Numbered from the stretch's first letter, positions 7,145-14,731 are shown. The stretch: 16,185 nucleotides of DNA from UBA4459 sp036351335 (GCA_036351335.1 JAZBOW010000192.1:1-16185); one strand, 5' to 3'. Translations and numbers: made by a program. The notes: generated by a model from the sequence alone, not told the origin.

Positions 7145-9535
7145 TTATTTTTTAACAATACCAATACCCCTCGAAGTATAGTTAACCATAAAGGTAGCAA
7201 AAGCTACCACGCTAATGGAGCTTAACGGCATAAGGATAGCTGCAATAAGTGGTGAAAGCGTGCCTTGCACTGCGAAATAAATACCCACCACATTATAAAG
7301 AAAGGAGATTACAAAACTGATTTTAACGATATTGAGTGAAGTTTGGGTGTAATTGATAAAGCGGTCGATCATGCTAAATTTAGAAGATTCAATAATCCCG
7401 TCGCAAGCAGGGGAAAAGCTGTAGATATCATCTGCAATAGTCAAACCTACATCGCTCTGCATTAATGCACCGGCATCATTCAATCCATCACCCACCATCA
7501 GTACTTTTTTGCCTTCTTTTTTCAGCTTTTTCACAAAAGCCATTTTATCTGTCGGGCTTTGGTTAAAAAATAATTGTGTATCGGAACCAAAAACAGGGGT
7601 AAGGTTCTTTTTTTCAGCTTCATTATCGCCTGAAAGAAGAAAAAGCCGGTAACTATTTTTGAGGTTGTCAATCACCTTTTTCAACCCATCGCGGTAACGG
7701 TTTTCAATTTTGAAATAACCTTTAATTTGCTGGTCAATAAAAACATACACGTTAGTGGAGTCCACATCCACGTCATCTTTTCCGGTAACGAATTTTTTTG
7801 AGCCTATGTTTACCCGTTTGCCATTTACCAAACCGGTGGTTCCCATGGCGGGAATTTCCTTGAAGTCTTCGACCTCAAAGTATTCTGCCGACGGGATGGT
7901 ATCTTTTATTGTAGCGCTCAACGGGTGGCTTGAGTTGGCAGCAAGCGATTTGATCATGATCCATTCTTCTTCACTCAATGTATCACCAACAAATTTGGCA
8001 TCCATAGATCGGGAATGGGTCAGGGTGCCTGTTTTATCAAAAACGATGGTGTCAATCTTATGCAGATCCTCAATTACCTGGGTGTTTTTAATATAAAACC
8101 CTTTCCGGCCAAAAGCCCGCATGGTGCTGCCGAATGTAAAAGGAACCGTGAGGGCCAGCGCACACGGACAGGCGATAATTAATACCGAAGTAAAGGCAAA
8201 AACGGCCAGTGACGGATCGTTAAACAGCCAGTAAACCGCAGCTGTTGTTGCAATAAGGAGAATGATCACCGTAAAATATTCGCTCACCTTATTAATGAGT
8301 GTGTCGAGGCCGGTGTTGACCCTGGATTTTTTATTGTCCTGGTTCCACAGTTGTGTGAGGTAACTTTGTTCCACCTTATGTACTACCTTCATTTGTAAAG
8401 CTCCACCGACCTGCCGGCCACCCGCATAAATCAGGTCACCCTCTTTTTTTGGTATGGGGATGGATTCGCCTGTTACAAACGAATAATCAATATTTGCATG
8501 GCCACTGATTAGTTTGGCATCGGCGGGGATCAATTCCTGGCTTCGAATCAGTATGCGGTCGCCTGTGGTAATTTTTTCAAGTGGCGTACTTATCTCTTTA
8601 CCTTCGGATAGTTTGGTAACTGCCACCGGGAAGTACGATTTATAATCGCGTTCGAAGGATAGTGCCTGGTAGGTTTTACCCTGGTACCATTTGCCGATGA
8701 GAAGCAAAAACACAAGGCCTACAAGTGAATCCAGAAAACCAATACCGCTGCCGGTTAATATATCATATGTGCTTTGGAGGAATAGAGTGAATATGCCAAG
8801 CGTGATCGGTACATCGATATTGATTATTTTATGTTTCAATCCTTTGAAAGCCGATAAATAATAATCGCTGGCACTATAGAATACTACAGGCAACGAAATG
8901 ATAAAACTCAGCCATCCGAAATAGCGCATAAATTCTTTCTCGAGCAATTCACCACCCGGTAAATATTCAGGAAAATTGTATAACATTACATTTAACAGGC
9001 TAAATCCTGCTACACCAATTTTTATTAGCAAGTTGCGGGAAGCATTGGTATCACTGTGGGCATCATGTTGATCCAGCCTAATTTCAGGGATATAATGGAT
9101 GGAAGCCAGCATTTCAACCAATTGCCTTAAACTGATCTCCTGATCTTTAAATGTGATGCTGACCATTTTAGTGGGAAAATTCACACCTGATTGAATGATC
9201 CCAGGGTTTAAAGTTGACAGGTTTTCCAATAACCAGATGCAGGAGGCACAGTGAATGGTAGGGATAAATAAACTGACTTTGCTGATACCGCCGTCAGAAA
9301 AGCTGAGTATTTTTTCCCTGATCTCATCCAGATCGAGATAGGCATATTTATCACCCACATCGGTTTGTTCAATCCGGATGCCCGACATGGGTTCGATTTC
9401 ATAATATTTATCGAGTTTCTTTACGTTGAGGATTTCGTAAACGGTTTTACAGCCATAGCAACAGAACGGCTTTTCTTCCCACATAATAGGATGCTTACCA
9501 CAATCTTCGCCGCAATGCACACATTTAACACCCAT
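7145..9535 (-). CDS. ccoI: CcoI (FixI) copper-transporting P1B-type ATPase
   Basis: A 796-residue P-type ATPase. It begins with the cysteine-rich metal-binding domain found on CcoI-type pumps (Cys5, Cys8, Cys12, Cys25, Cys26, Cys29), then a heavy-metal-associated domain with HCASC (95-99). About eight membrane helices follow. Core motifs are intact: TGES (355-358), CPC in the metal-transport helix (456-458), phosphorylation site DKTGT with Asp500, SHPLS (536-540, the HP of P1B pumps), and GDGLND (682-687). Members with this N-terminal domain next to ccoNOQP export copper to the periplasm for insertion into the oxidase CuB site rather than for detoxification. It starts 26 bases after the DUF3365 gene, likely co-transcribed with it, and 108 bases before ccoS. 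Confidence 0.96.
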   Translation of the reverse strand: MGVKCVHCGEDCGKHPIMWEEKPFCCYGCKTVYEILNVKKLDKYYEIEPMSGIRIEQTDVGDKYAYLDLDEIREKILSFSDGGISKVSLFIPTIHCASCIWLLENLSTLNPGIIQSGVNFPTKMVSITFKDQEISLRQLVEMLASIHYIPEIRLDQHDAHSDTNASRNLLIKIGVAGFSLLNVMLYNFPEYLPGGELLEKEFMRYFGWLSFIISLPVVFYSASDYYLSAFKGLKHKIINIDVPITLGIFTLFLQSTYDILTGSGIGFLDSLVGLVFLLLIGKWYQGKTYQALSFERDYKSYFPVAVTKLSEGKEISTPLEKITTGDRILIRSQELIPADAKLISGHANIDYSFVTGESIPIPKKEGDLIYAGGRQVGGALQMKVVHKVEQSYLTQLWNQDNKKSRVNTGLDTLINKVSEYFTVIILLIATTAAVYWLFNDPSLAVFAFTSVLIIACPCALALTVPFTFGSTMRAFGRKGFYIKNTQVIEDLHKIDTIVFDKTGTLTHSRSMDAKFVGDTLSEEEWIMIKSLAANSSHPLSATIKDTIPSAEYFEVEDFKEIPAMGTTGLVNGKRVNIGSKKFVTGKDDVDVDSTNVYVFIDQQIKGYFKIENRYRDGLKKVIDNLKNSYRLFLLSGDNEAEKKNLTPVFGSDTQLFFNQSPTDKMAFVKKLKKEGKKVLMVGDGLNDAGALMQSDVGLTIADDIYSFSPACDGIIESSKFSMIDRFINYTQTSLNIVKISFVISFLYNVVGIYFAVQGTLSPLIAAILMPLSSISVVAFATFMVNYTSRGIGIVKK

Positions 9536-9561
9536 TTTAGCCGCTGTTGATTAAAGAAATT

Positions 9562-10224
9562 TTAATTAACTTTCATTTCTGTAAAAGTGATGGCCCACAT
9601 GCCCCGGAGTTGGCCTTCTTTAAAACCGGTAGCCTGATCGTCAGGATATAATTTTTGAATAGTGCCGGCCAATGCAGGACTGATATTTGTGTCCAATTTG
9701 CCATGGCAATTAAGACACAATGCACCCGTGTAGATAGGCTGGTAAAATACTGGATGTCCCTCATTGTTCGCTATGATGACCGGATGAAGGGGCTGTTCGT
9801 TTTGGAGTTGGCTTATATATGATGTGAATAGCTCATTTTCTGCCTCGTCCATTTTATTTAAAGGGTTGCGATGCTTTTCTGCCACTCGTTTTATGGCAAC
9901 GGTTTCCATTTCAGAAATGGAGTCAGTGATCTCCAGAGCTTCCAGGTTACAGAATTTGATGGCGTATTCGAGGCCACCTTCCTGAATAGCTCCTTTTAAT
10001 GCCTTTTGGAGCGCTGAAGTAGTCCGTCCGGCAACTTCGGTTCCCTTTTCAATTAATGTGCGTTTTAATGAGTCATCCAGAATAACTGTTTCATTCTGAT
10101 TAACTGCTGCTTCAGTAGCGGTCTGTTGATCATTCTTTTCAGTTCCAGAATTCTGGTTGCAACAGCCAGTAATTAATACTGATAAAAGAATAGCAGCCAG
10201 GGTTTTAAGGATATTTGTTTGCAT
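9562..10224 (-). CDS. DUF3365 (Tll0287-like) c-type haem lipoprotein
   Basis: A 220-residue lipoprotein: signal peptide with lipobox LITGC (Cys21), a low-complexity linker (about 23-50), then a DUF3365/Tll0287-like domain. One haem attachment site is present, CLNCH (Cys170, Cys173, His174), in the family context PIYTGALCLNCHG. In the structurally studied cyanobacterial Tll0287, a cysteine upstream acts as an unusual axial ligand to the haem. Cys92 in AIKFCNLEA sits in the matching region, so His/Cys coordination is likely by analogy. The fold resembles PAS sensor domains, so redox or gas sensing is possible, as is electron transfer. It lies six bases after the FKBP gene and 26 before ccoI, a three-gene unit. 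Family call is good; role is inferred. Confidence 0.87.
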   Translation of the reverse strand: MQTNILKTLAAILLSVLITGCCNQNSGTEKNDQQTATEAAVNQNETVILDDSLKRTLIEKGTEVAGRTTSALQKALKGAIQEGGLEYAIKFCNLEALEITDSISEMETVAIKRVAEKHRNPLNKMDEAENELFTSYISQLQNEQPLHPVIIANNEGHPVFYQPIYTGALCLNCHGKLDTNISPALAGTIQKLYPDDQATGFKEGQLRGMWAITFTEMKVN

Positions 10225-10230
10225 AGGGTT

Positions 10231-10677
10231 TTATGATTTAACTTCAAGGATTTTACCGATAAAATGCAGGTTTTGCCCGGCAAGCGGATGGTTGAAATTC
10301 ATGGTAACGGCATGATCCATTATTTTAGTGATCCTACCAAGATGTTTGTTACCTTCATTGTCTGTCATGGGTATGATATTCCCCACCCGGATCATTTTGT
10401 CGTCAATTTTACCATCCACTTCAAATGTGTCCAGCGGTATATCGAAAATAGCATAGGGATCAACAGGCCCATAGGCATTAGCAGATTCAATTGTAAAGTC
10501 AAAAATGTCATCGGCTGTTAATCCGGTCAGATTTTTTTCAAACTCCGGGATCAACTGCCCGGTTCCGAATTTAAAAACTGCAGGATGTTCTTCCGAAGTT
10601 GCTTCAATTTGAGCTCCGTCGTCTGCATTCAGCAATCTGTATTGTATGATCGCTGTTTTTCCGGTTTCAATTTTCAT
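10231..10677 (-). CDS. SlyD-like FKBP-type peptidyl-prolyl isomerase
   Basis: A 148-residue cytoplasmic protein with no signal peptide. It has the split FKBP fold of the SlyD family: FKBP strands at 1-68 (FGTGQLIPEFEKNLTGL, 37-53), the inserted chaperone flap (about 70-125), and the return segment with the near-invariant NHPLAGQNLHF (129-139). These proteins accelerate proline isomerisation and chaperone folding clients, often metalloproteins. The His/Cys-rich nickel-binding tail of enterobacterial SlyD is missing, as in many short family members. It heads the probable FKBP-DUF3365-ccoI unit, with a TAnnTTTG box just upstream, so a part in copper or haem protein maturation is conceivable but unproven. 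Confidence 0.93.
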   Translation of the reverse strand: MKIETGKTAIIQYRLLNADDGAQIEATSEEHPAVFKFGTGQLIPEFEKNLTGLTADDIFDFTIESANAYGPVDPYAIFDIPLDTFEVDGKIDDKMIRVGNIIPMTDNEGNKHLGRITKIMDHAVTMNFNHPLAGQNLHFIGKILEVKS

Positions 10678-10699
10678 TTAGTGGATGTGTTTTCACCCG

Positions 10700-10707
10700 C
10701 AAAAATA
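10700..10707 (-). promoter_or_regulatory. Possible -7 box for the FKBP-DUF3365-ccoI unit
   Basis: On the minus strand this reads TATTTTTG, a match to the Bacteroidota -7 element TAnnTTTG, 22 bases before the FKBP start codon in the 65-base gap after the DUF456 gene. The nearest upstream TTG is spaced about 25 bases away, longer than usual, so the -33 element is uncertain. Confidence 0.4.
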
Positions 10708-10742
10708 AGATTTATTGGCGTGTTTTGCTATACAATTCAGGT

Positions 10743-11219
10743 TTAAACCAATCCGGCAATAAAGAAATAAAGAACTACCAAGCTGTAGATCAATTTCATG
10801 AATGTGCCGGTAATAAAACCGATAAACGATCCCATGGCAGCCCTGAGTGCTTTATCTGACTGGGAACCTGCAATAATCTCCCCGACAAAAGCACCCACGA
10901 ACGGCCCAATGATAATACCGATACCAGGCAGAAAAATAATGCCAGCAATCAGCCCGATAATGCTTCCAATCAAACCTGCCCGGGTTCCGCCAAATTTCTT
11001 TGTGCCATAAATAGGTATCAGATAATCAATTACTGTGATAATGGTAGCAATTATGCCCATGGTGACCAGTGCTTCGTTAGATACTAAAAAATAATCACTG
11101 AGTATACAAAGTAATAAACCGATGTAGGATGTGACCGGTCCTGGAATGCCGGGTACTATTGACCCGACAATACCTGCGAGAATGAGTATTGCGCCAACAA
11201 TCAGCCAGAAAATATCCAT
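10743..11219 (-). CDS. DUF456 family membrane protein
   Basis: A 158-residue, Gly/Ile-rich polytopic membrane protein with about four to five hydrophobic segments. The DUF456 pattern is clear: an opening helix ending in IVGSIVPGIPGP, a central IPIYGTKKFGGTRAGLIGS and the glycine-rich GIIIGPFVGAFVGE. No biochemical function is established for this family. I chose the ATG at 11219 because family members start directly with the first helix; an in-frame ATG at 11270 would add 17 polar residues (including YIYKKKR) with no family counterpart. A near match to a -7 box (TACATTTA on the minus strand, 11233-11240) just upstream agrees with the shorter start. It is divergent from the sigma factor gene and 65 bases before the FKBP gene; linkage to the oxidase genes is unproven. 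Confidence 0.85.
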   Translation of the reverse strand: MDIFWLIVGAILILAGIVGSIVPGIPGPVTSYIGLLLCILSDYFLVSNEALVTMGIIATIITVIDYLIPIYGTKKFGGTRAGLIGSIIGLIAGIIFLPGIGIIIGPFVGAFVGEIIAGSQSDKALRAAMGSFIGFITGTFMKLIYSLVVLYFFIAGLV

Positions 11220-11353
11220 CCGTTTTTTTTTGTAAATGTATGAATAAGATTTCTGAGGAGCCCCATTCAATTAAACTTGATTATATTTATTCAGAATAAT
11301 GCATTTTCCCGGTAACAAATTAAAAATAGTTACGTCATTAAGCTAAACACAAG

Positions 11354-11956
11354 GTGTTCGTGGAATTGAAAAATACGTATATAGAAGTGAACCAGCAGTT
11401 GATTGAAGGATGTCGAAAAAATAAACGATCGGCACAAATCAGGATCTACGAACTTTATTATAAAGCCATGTACAATACCAGTTTGCGCATATTAAATAAT
11501 AGGGAGGAGGCTGAAGACATCATGCAGGAAGCCTTTCTGGATGCTTTTAAGAAAATGGATATGTATAAAGGCACAGGCAGTTTTGGTTCATGGTTGAAAA
11601 GAATTGTGGTAAATAAATCGATAGATCATCTGCGCGCTAAAAAAGACAACTTAAGTCTTGAAGAAGAAATTGTATCTGCAGAAGAAGTTGAGGACGAAAC
11701 AATTGAAGAGGAAGCATACTTGAGCAACACTTTTACCAGACTGGAAGAGATAAGAGAAGCCATAGATAATTTAGCTGATCACCATAAAATTGTCATTTCA
11801 CTGTATCTTTTGGAAGGTTATGACCACCAGGAAATTGCGCAGATCTTGAATATTTCGAACAACAATGCTAGAGCCCGGTATTTCAGGGCAAAGAAAAAAT
11901 TGTTGGAAGAGATCACCCGATCAGGTGATGCCTATCTGAAGTCTCTAACAAACTAA
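11354..11956 (+). CDS. ECF-type RNA polymerase sigma factor
   Basis: A protein of up to 200 residues with the two domains of ECF sigma-70 factors. Region 2 (about 33-97) includes YYKAMYNTSLRIL, the acidic EEAEDIMQEAFLDAF motif and SWLKRIVVNKSIDHLR. An acidic linker (101-122) follows, then region 4 (about 136-186) with the helix-turn-helix GYDHQEIAQILNISNNNARAR. No ATG exists upstream of region 2. GTG at 11354 and 11360 or TTG at 11366 are the options, and AAGGTG at 11351-11356 could act as a ribosome site for a later one. It heads a four-gene plus-strand unit and is 10 bases from the next start, an anti-sigma-like membrane protein. It probably directs transcription of envelope genes, possibly its own operon. 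No TAnnTTTG box was found upstream, which would fit autoregulation. Confidence 0.93.
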   Translation: MFVELKNTYIEVNQQLIEGCRKNKRSAQIRIYELYYKAMYNTSLRILNNREEAEDIMQEAFLDAFKKMDMYKGTGSFGSWLKRIVVNKSIDHLRAKKDNLSLEEEIVSAEEVEDETIEEEAYLSNTFTRLEEIREAIDNLADHHKIVISLYLLEGYDHQEIAQILNISNNNARARYFRAKKKLLEEITRSGDAYLKSLTN

Positions 11957-11966
11957 AAAATTGAAT

Positions 11967-12509
11967 ATGTCAGCACTCGAAAAAAAAATAAAAAATGAAA
12001 GGGATTATTTTGACCCACATGAACCAAAACCAGGTCACAGGGAAAGGTTTATAGATTTGCTTGAAGAGGCACCTGAGCTTCAAAAAACAAGCAATATAAA
12101 TGGTATTTGGATGAAAATCGCAGCCTCACTTATCATCCTGATTTCTGTTGGTTATATAGCTTTTAATTTTATTACCGAGCAAAAATCAAGTGCGCAAAAT
12201 GTACTTCTTATTGAGTATAACGAAGATTTTGAAAACATACTAACCTATTACGATGAAAAAGCCGCCGGGAAAATGCAGGAAATTGAAAGCTTATCGCCCA
12301 ATGATGAACAGGCGTCCCATGTGAAGAAGTCTGTACAACAACAATTTGAAGATCTGGATATCAGCATGGCAGCCATTGAGAAAGACTATCAGAAGAATCC
12401 TGAAAATGAAAGACTAAAAGCGGCTATGATCAATAGCAAACGCAATAAAGTAAAAGTGATGGACCAGGTCATTCAGCAGTTAAATATGGCCAACCATCAA
12501 TTGTTTTAA
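11967..12509 (+). CDS. Single-pass anti-sigma-like membrane protein
   Basis: A 180-residue protein with a soluble N-terminus (1-47), one transmembrane helix (about 50-70) and a charged, helical extracytoplasmic region (71-180) that looks coiled-coil-prone and carries no recognised domain. The N-terminal stretch PHEPKPGHRERFIDLL (17-32) matches a pattern commonly seen in Bacteroidota proteins encoded directly after ECF sigma genes. Together with topology this suggests an anti-sigma or sigma-modulating role, as inference; no zinc-binding ZAS motif is present. I chose the ATG at 11967 over the in-frame TTG at 11961. Its stop overlaps the next possible start in TAATG. Function uncertain. Confidence 0.8.
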   Translation: MSALEKKIKNERDYFDPHEPKPGHRERFIDLLEEAPELQKTSNINGIWMKIAASLIILISVGYIAFNFITEQKSSAQNVLLIEYNEDFENILTYYDEKAAGKMQEIESLSPNDEQASHVKKSVQQQFEDLDISMAAIEKDYQKNPENERLKAAMINSKRNKVKVMDQVIQQLNMANHQLF

Positions 12510-13600
12510 TGAAACCATTCATCTTAAATAAAAATAAAATGACAAAAAAAATGAGAATCGCAATCATGACGTTTGTAATCCTTTTCGTTGGAATAGGATT
12601 TACACAAGCAAAGGGGGATACCGAGAAAGTGTTGTACAATAATACTTTCGAAGTGAACGACAATGCTTTGTTAAGTGTGTCCCATGAAATGGGCAATGTA
12701 AGCTGTAAGAACTGGGATAAGTATGAGATTTCAGTACAAATAACAGCACGTGCAGAAACAAATGACCCTGAAAAAGCAGCAAAGGCATTTGAACAGGTAT
12801 CATTTAATGTATCCGGAACCAGAGATGCAGTAAATGTAGTATGCAAATTAAAGAGCAAAAAAAATGGCGTTAGAAACGTCAACCCGAATGTTGAGTTGGT
12901 GATATTCATGCCTGAATCTGTCCGACTTGATTTTGAGCATAAATTTGGTAATGCGTATCTTGAAAAAGCCTCGGGTCAGAGCAATGTAAGCAGTTCGTAT
13001 GGAAACATACAACTTTCGTCACTGAGCCACCCTGAAAGTAAATTTGAATTGAGTTTTGGTGAAGGATCACTTGGCTTTTTTGCAGGAAATTCGATTGACA
13101 TCAACTATTCTTCATTCGAATTAGGTGCTGCTGGTAACACATCAATAAAATCTGCATATTCAGACATTGAAGCTGGCGAAATCAAAATTGTTAGCCTCAA
13201 ATTGGAAGGGGGCAACCTGGAAATAGGAAAAGCAGAAATTTTAAAAGGAACTTCAAAGTTTTCAAATTTAGAAATCGCTGTGTTGAATGAAATCCTTGAA
13301 ATTGAATCGTCCTACGGAAGCGTTGAGGTTGCTTACATGCCAGCCACATTTTCTGAAGTAATTATTGATAATAATTATGGATCTACATCAGTAGGAATTG
13401 ATAAGGCTGCCACCTATAAACTGGTTGGTACCGCATTACATTGCGAAATTGATTATCCTGACGCTATGGCCAACTTTAGTGAACGAGTTAAAACAAGTTT
13501 TAAAACTACGCTCGTTGGAGTGATAGGCAAGGGCAAAGAAGCGCAGTCGAGGGTGAGCATACAGAGTAGTTATGGAGGAACAAGTCTCAAAGCAAAATAA
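12509..13600 (+). CDS. DUF4097-like secreted beta-strand repeat protein
   Basis: A 363-residue exported protein. The signal peptide is within residues 11-34 (MTKKMRIAIMTFV... ending FTQA), so the ATG at 12539 is a good alternative start. The ATG at 12509 overlaps the upstream stop as TAATG, which suggests coupling. The mature part is built of short beta strands with a recurring [S/N][S/N]YG motif: SSYGN (162-166), SSYGS (267-271), NNYGS (288-292), SSYGG (353-357), with degenerate SAYSD (215-219) and SSFEL (201-205). This fits the DUF4097/adhesin-like beta-solenoid proteins often found beside head-GIN proteins and ECF sigma factors in Bacteroidota. It is probably periplasmic or outer-membrane associated. 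Molecular function is unknown. Confidence 0.82.
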   Translation: MKPFILNKNKMTKKMRIAIMTFVILFVGIGFTQAKGDTEKVLYNNTFEVNDNALLSVSHEMGNVSCKNWDKYEISVQITARAETNDPEKAAKAFEQVSFNVSGTRDAVNVVCKLKSKKNGVRNVNPNVELVIFMPESVRLDFEHKFGNAYLEKASGQSNVSSSYGNIQLSSLSHPESKFELSFGEGSLGFFAGNSIDINYSSFELGAAGNTSIKSAYSDIEAGEIKIVSLKLEGGNLEIGKAEILKGTSKFSNLEIAVLNEILEIESSYGSVEVAYMPATFSEVIIDNNYGSTSVGIDKAATYKLVGTALHCEIDYPDAMANFSERVKTSFKTTLVGVIGKGKEAQSRVSIQSSYGGTSLKAK

Positions 13601-13621
13601 AATCAATTAAAAAATAAAATC

Positions 13622-14422
13622 ATGAAGAATTTTACGACATTTTTAACAGGAATAGTATTCATGCTATCATTGAGCATGCATGCACAAATCAGCCAGGAAA
13701 GACAGGTGGGAAATTTTACAGGAATACATCAGTCGACATCGGCAGATGTATTTATCACGAGTGGCAATGAAAACACGGTAAAAGTAAAAGCCGACGAACA
13801 TGTGATAGATAAACTAACAACAAAAGTCGAAAACGGAATATTGCTAATCGGTACTGAGGGAAATTTGAGAAATGTAAGGACATTAGAGGTCTATATAAGC
13901 ATGAAAAGATTGGACTATATTAAAAACTCAGGTAGTGGAGATATTAGTTGCAGGGGTGAAATGCCTGGAAATGATGTAAAAATATCTATCAATGGTTCCG
14001 GCGATTTTGAAGCAGATATGGAAGCAAAGAATATGGAGATTAGTATTTCTGGTTCAGGTGATGTAGAACTTTCGGGCGTAAAAGGTGATTTCTCACTTTC
14101 TGTTTCCGGTTCGGGTGATGTAGAGGCGGAAGCATTGCAACTGGAAAAATGCAAAGTGTCTGTACAAGGTTCGGGAGATGTGCAGTTAAAAGGTGTCACA
14201 GTTTCACTGGTAGTTAAGCAAAACGGATCAGGAGATGTAAATGCCTACAGCTTAAAAGCGGTGGATGTTGAAGTAAACAACAGCGGTTCGGGCGATATCG
14301 TGGTGCAGGCAGTGAATAGCTTGCGGGCGATGATTAATGGCTCAGGAGACCTTACCTATCATGGCGCTCCTGAAAAAGTTGATGTTATGGCGAATGGTTC
14401 CGGGGAAATATACAGGAAATAA
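13622..14422 (+). CDS. Head-GIN (DUF2807) beta-solenoid protein with nine GSGD/E turns
   Basis: A 266-residue secreted protein with a signal peptide (about 1-21, cleavage near MHAQ). After a head region (22-100) come nine evenly spaced turns of the form [N/S/Q]GSG[D/E], with the GSG starting at residues 104, 125, 144, 163, 183, 202, 222, 240 and 259, i.e. every 18-21 residues. That is one coil of a right-handed beta-helix per repeat and is the signature of DUF2807, named 'head GIN domain' in databases. The biochemical role is unknown; envelope location is expected. It is 21 bases after the DUF4097-like gene and is the last gene of the sigma operon, followed by a strong hairpin. Part of the codon pattern repeats with the protein repeat, creating a long false antisense frame. 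Confidence 0.92.
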   Translation: MKNFTTFLTGIVFMLSLSMHAQISQERQVGNFTGIHQSTSADVFITSGNENTVKVKADEHVIDKLTTKVENGILLIGTEGNLRNVRTLEVYISMKRLDYIKNSGSGDISCRGEMPGNDVKISINGSGDFEADMEAKNMEISISGSGDVELSGVKGDFSLSVSGSGDVEAEALQLEKCKVSVQGSGDVQLKGVTVSLVVKQNGSGDVNAYSLKAVDVEVNNSGSGDIVVQAVNSLRAMINGSGDLTYHGAPEKVDVMANGSGEIYRK

Positions 14423-14435
14423 AAAGGCAAAAAAA

Positions 14436-14460
14436 ACCCGGCTTATTCAATAAGCCGGGT
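14436..14460. terminator. Terminator after the sigma/head-GIN operon
   Basis: A perfect 10-bp inverted repeat (ACCCGGCTTA / TAAGCCGGGT) with a 5-nt loop starts 13 bases past the head-GIN stop. On the plus strand it is preceded by an A-run (14430-14436) and followed by ATAGGC, with no T-tract. On the minus strand the same stem is followed by T7, a textbook intrinsic terminator. It likely works in both directions, insulating the plus operon from minus-strand transcripts. Confidence 0.8.
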
Positions 14461-14690
14461 ATAGGCAATGGCAAATCATTTTCTTAGGAATGGGCACTGT
14501 TAGTAATTAATTGAGCTTTTATCAGGAGCTCTTCTCTGGGAGCGTAGTATTATGATTTGCATTACAGGGGTTTTTGTATATCACATTTTAATAAAGCAAA
14601 TTTGAGAAACATCCTGTAATCATTTTTAATCGTTTTCAGCCGTTTAAAAAATATGGCTGAATACCGCTAGTTTTGTTTTTATCGACGGTC
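14461..14690. other. Intergenic stretch with inverted repeats, no gene seen
   Basis: No credible coding frame. It holds ATTACAGG (14561-14568) paired with CCTGTAAT (14613-14620), ATTTGC (14555-14560) with GCAAAT (14596-14601), and TTCAGCC (14635-14641) with GGCTGAA (14655-14661). The first two pairings cross each other, so a pseudoknot is formally possible. A plus-strand TAGTTTTG (14668-14675) matches TAnnTTTG but has nothing recognisable downstream. Confidence 0.4.
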
Positions 14691-14731
14691 AAAAAAATCT
14701 CAGCCTGACTTAGAAGTAAAGCCAGGCCGAG
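14691..14731 (-). terminator. Intrinsic terminator on the minus strand
   Basis: On the minus strand an 11-bp stem (CTCGGCCTGGC / GTCAGGCTGAG) forms with nine Watson-Crick and two G-U pairs, closes an 11-nt loop and is followed by ATTTTTTT. On the plus strand the two G-U pairs become A-C mismatches, so the structure is specific to minus-strand RNA. It lies 266 bases past the kinase stop, too far to be its ordinary terminator, and fits the end of the small RNA candidate. Confidence 0.72.

Noticed and set aside
7755..8096. A 113-codon plus-strand frame inside ccoI
   Set aside because: It is antisense to the conserved catalytic core of the ATPase and has no recognisable domain.
1..11219. A defence island, phage or integrated element hidden in the minus-strand block
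   Set aside because: Every gene fits respiration, its assembly or general housekeeping; no integrase, transposase, nuclease, att-like repeat or marked change in composition was seen.
11220..11270. Upstream ATG giving a 175-residue DUF456 protein
   Set aside because: The added 17 residues are polar and absent from the usual family N-terminus, which begins at the first helix; the ATG at 11219 is preferred.
12469..12909. A 146-codon minus-strand frame opposite the DUF4097-like gene
   Set aside because: It overlaps two well-supported plus-strand genes with coupled junctions and resembles no known protein; an antisense shadow.
13915..14199. A 94-codon minus-strand frame rich in Ser, Pro and Glu opposite the head-GIN gene
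   Set aside because: It is the antisense of the GSGD repeat; the repetitive SPEP pattern mirrors the repeat codons and there is no start context or homology.
14668..14675. TAGTTTTG on the plus strand as a promoter
   Set aside because: It matches TAnnTTTG but points toward the convergent kinase with no gene or terminator-bounded RNA downstream; such matches occur by chance in AT-rich DNA.
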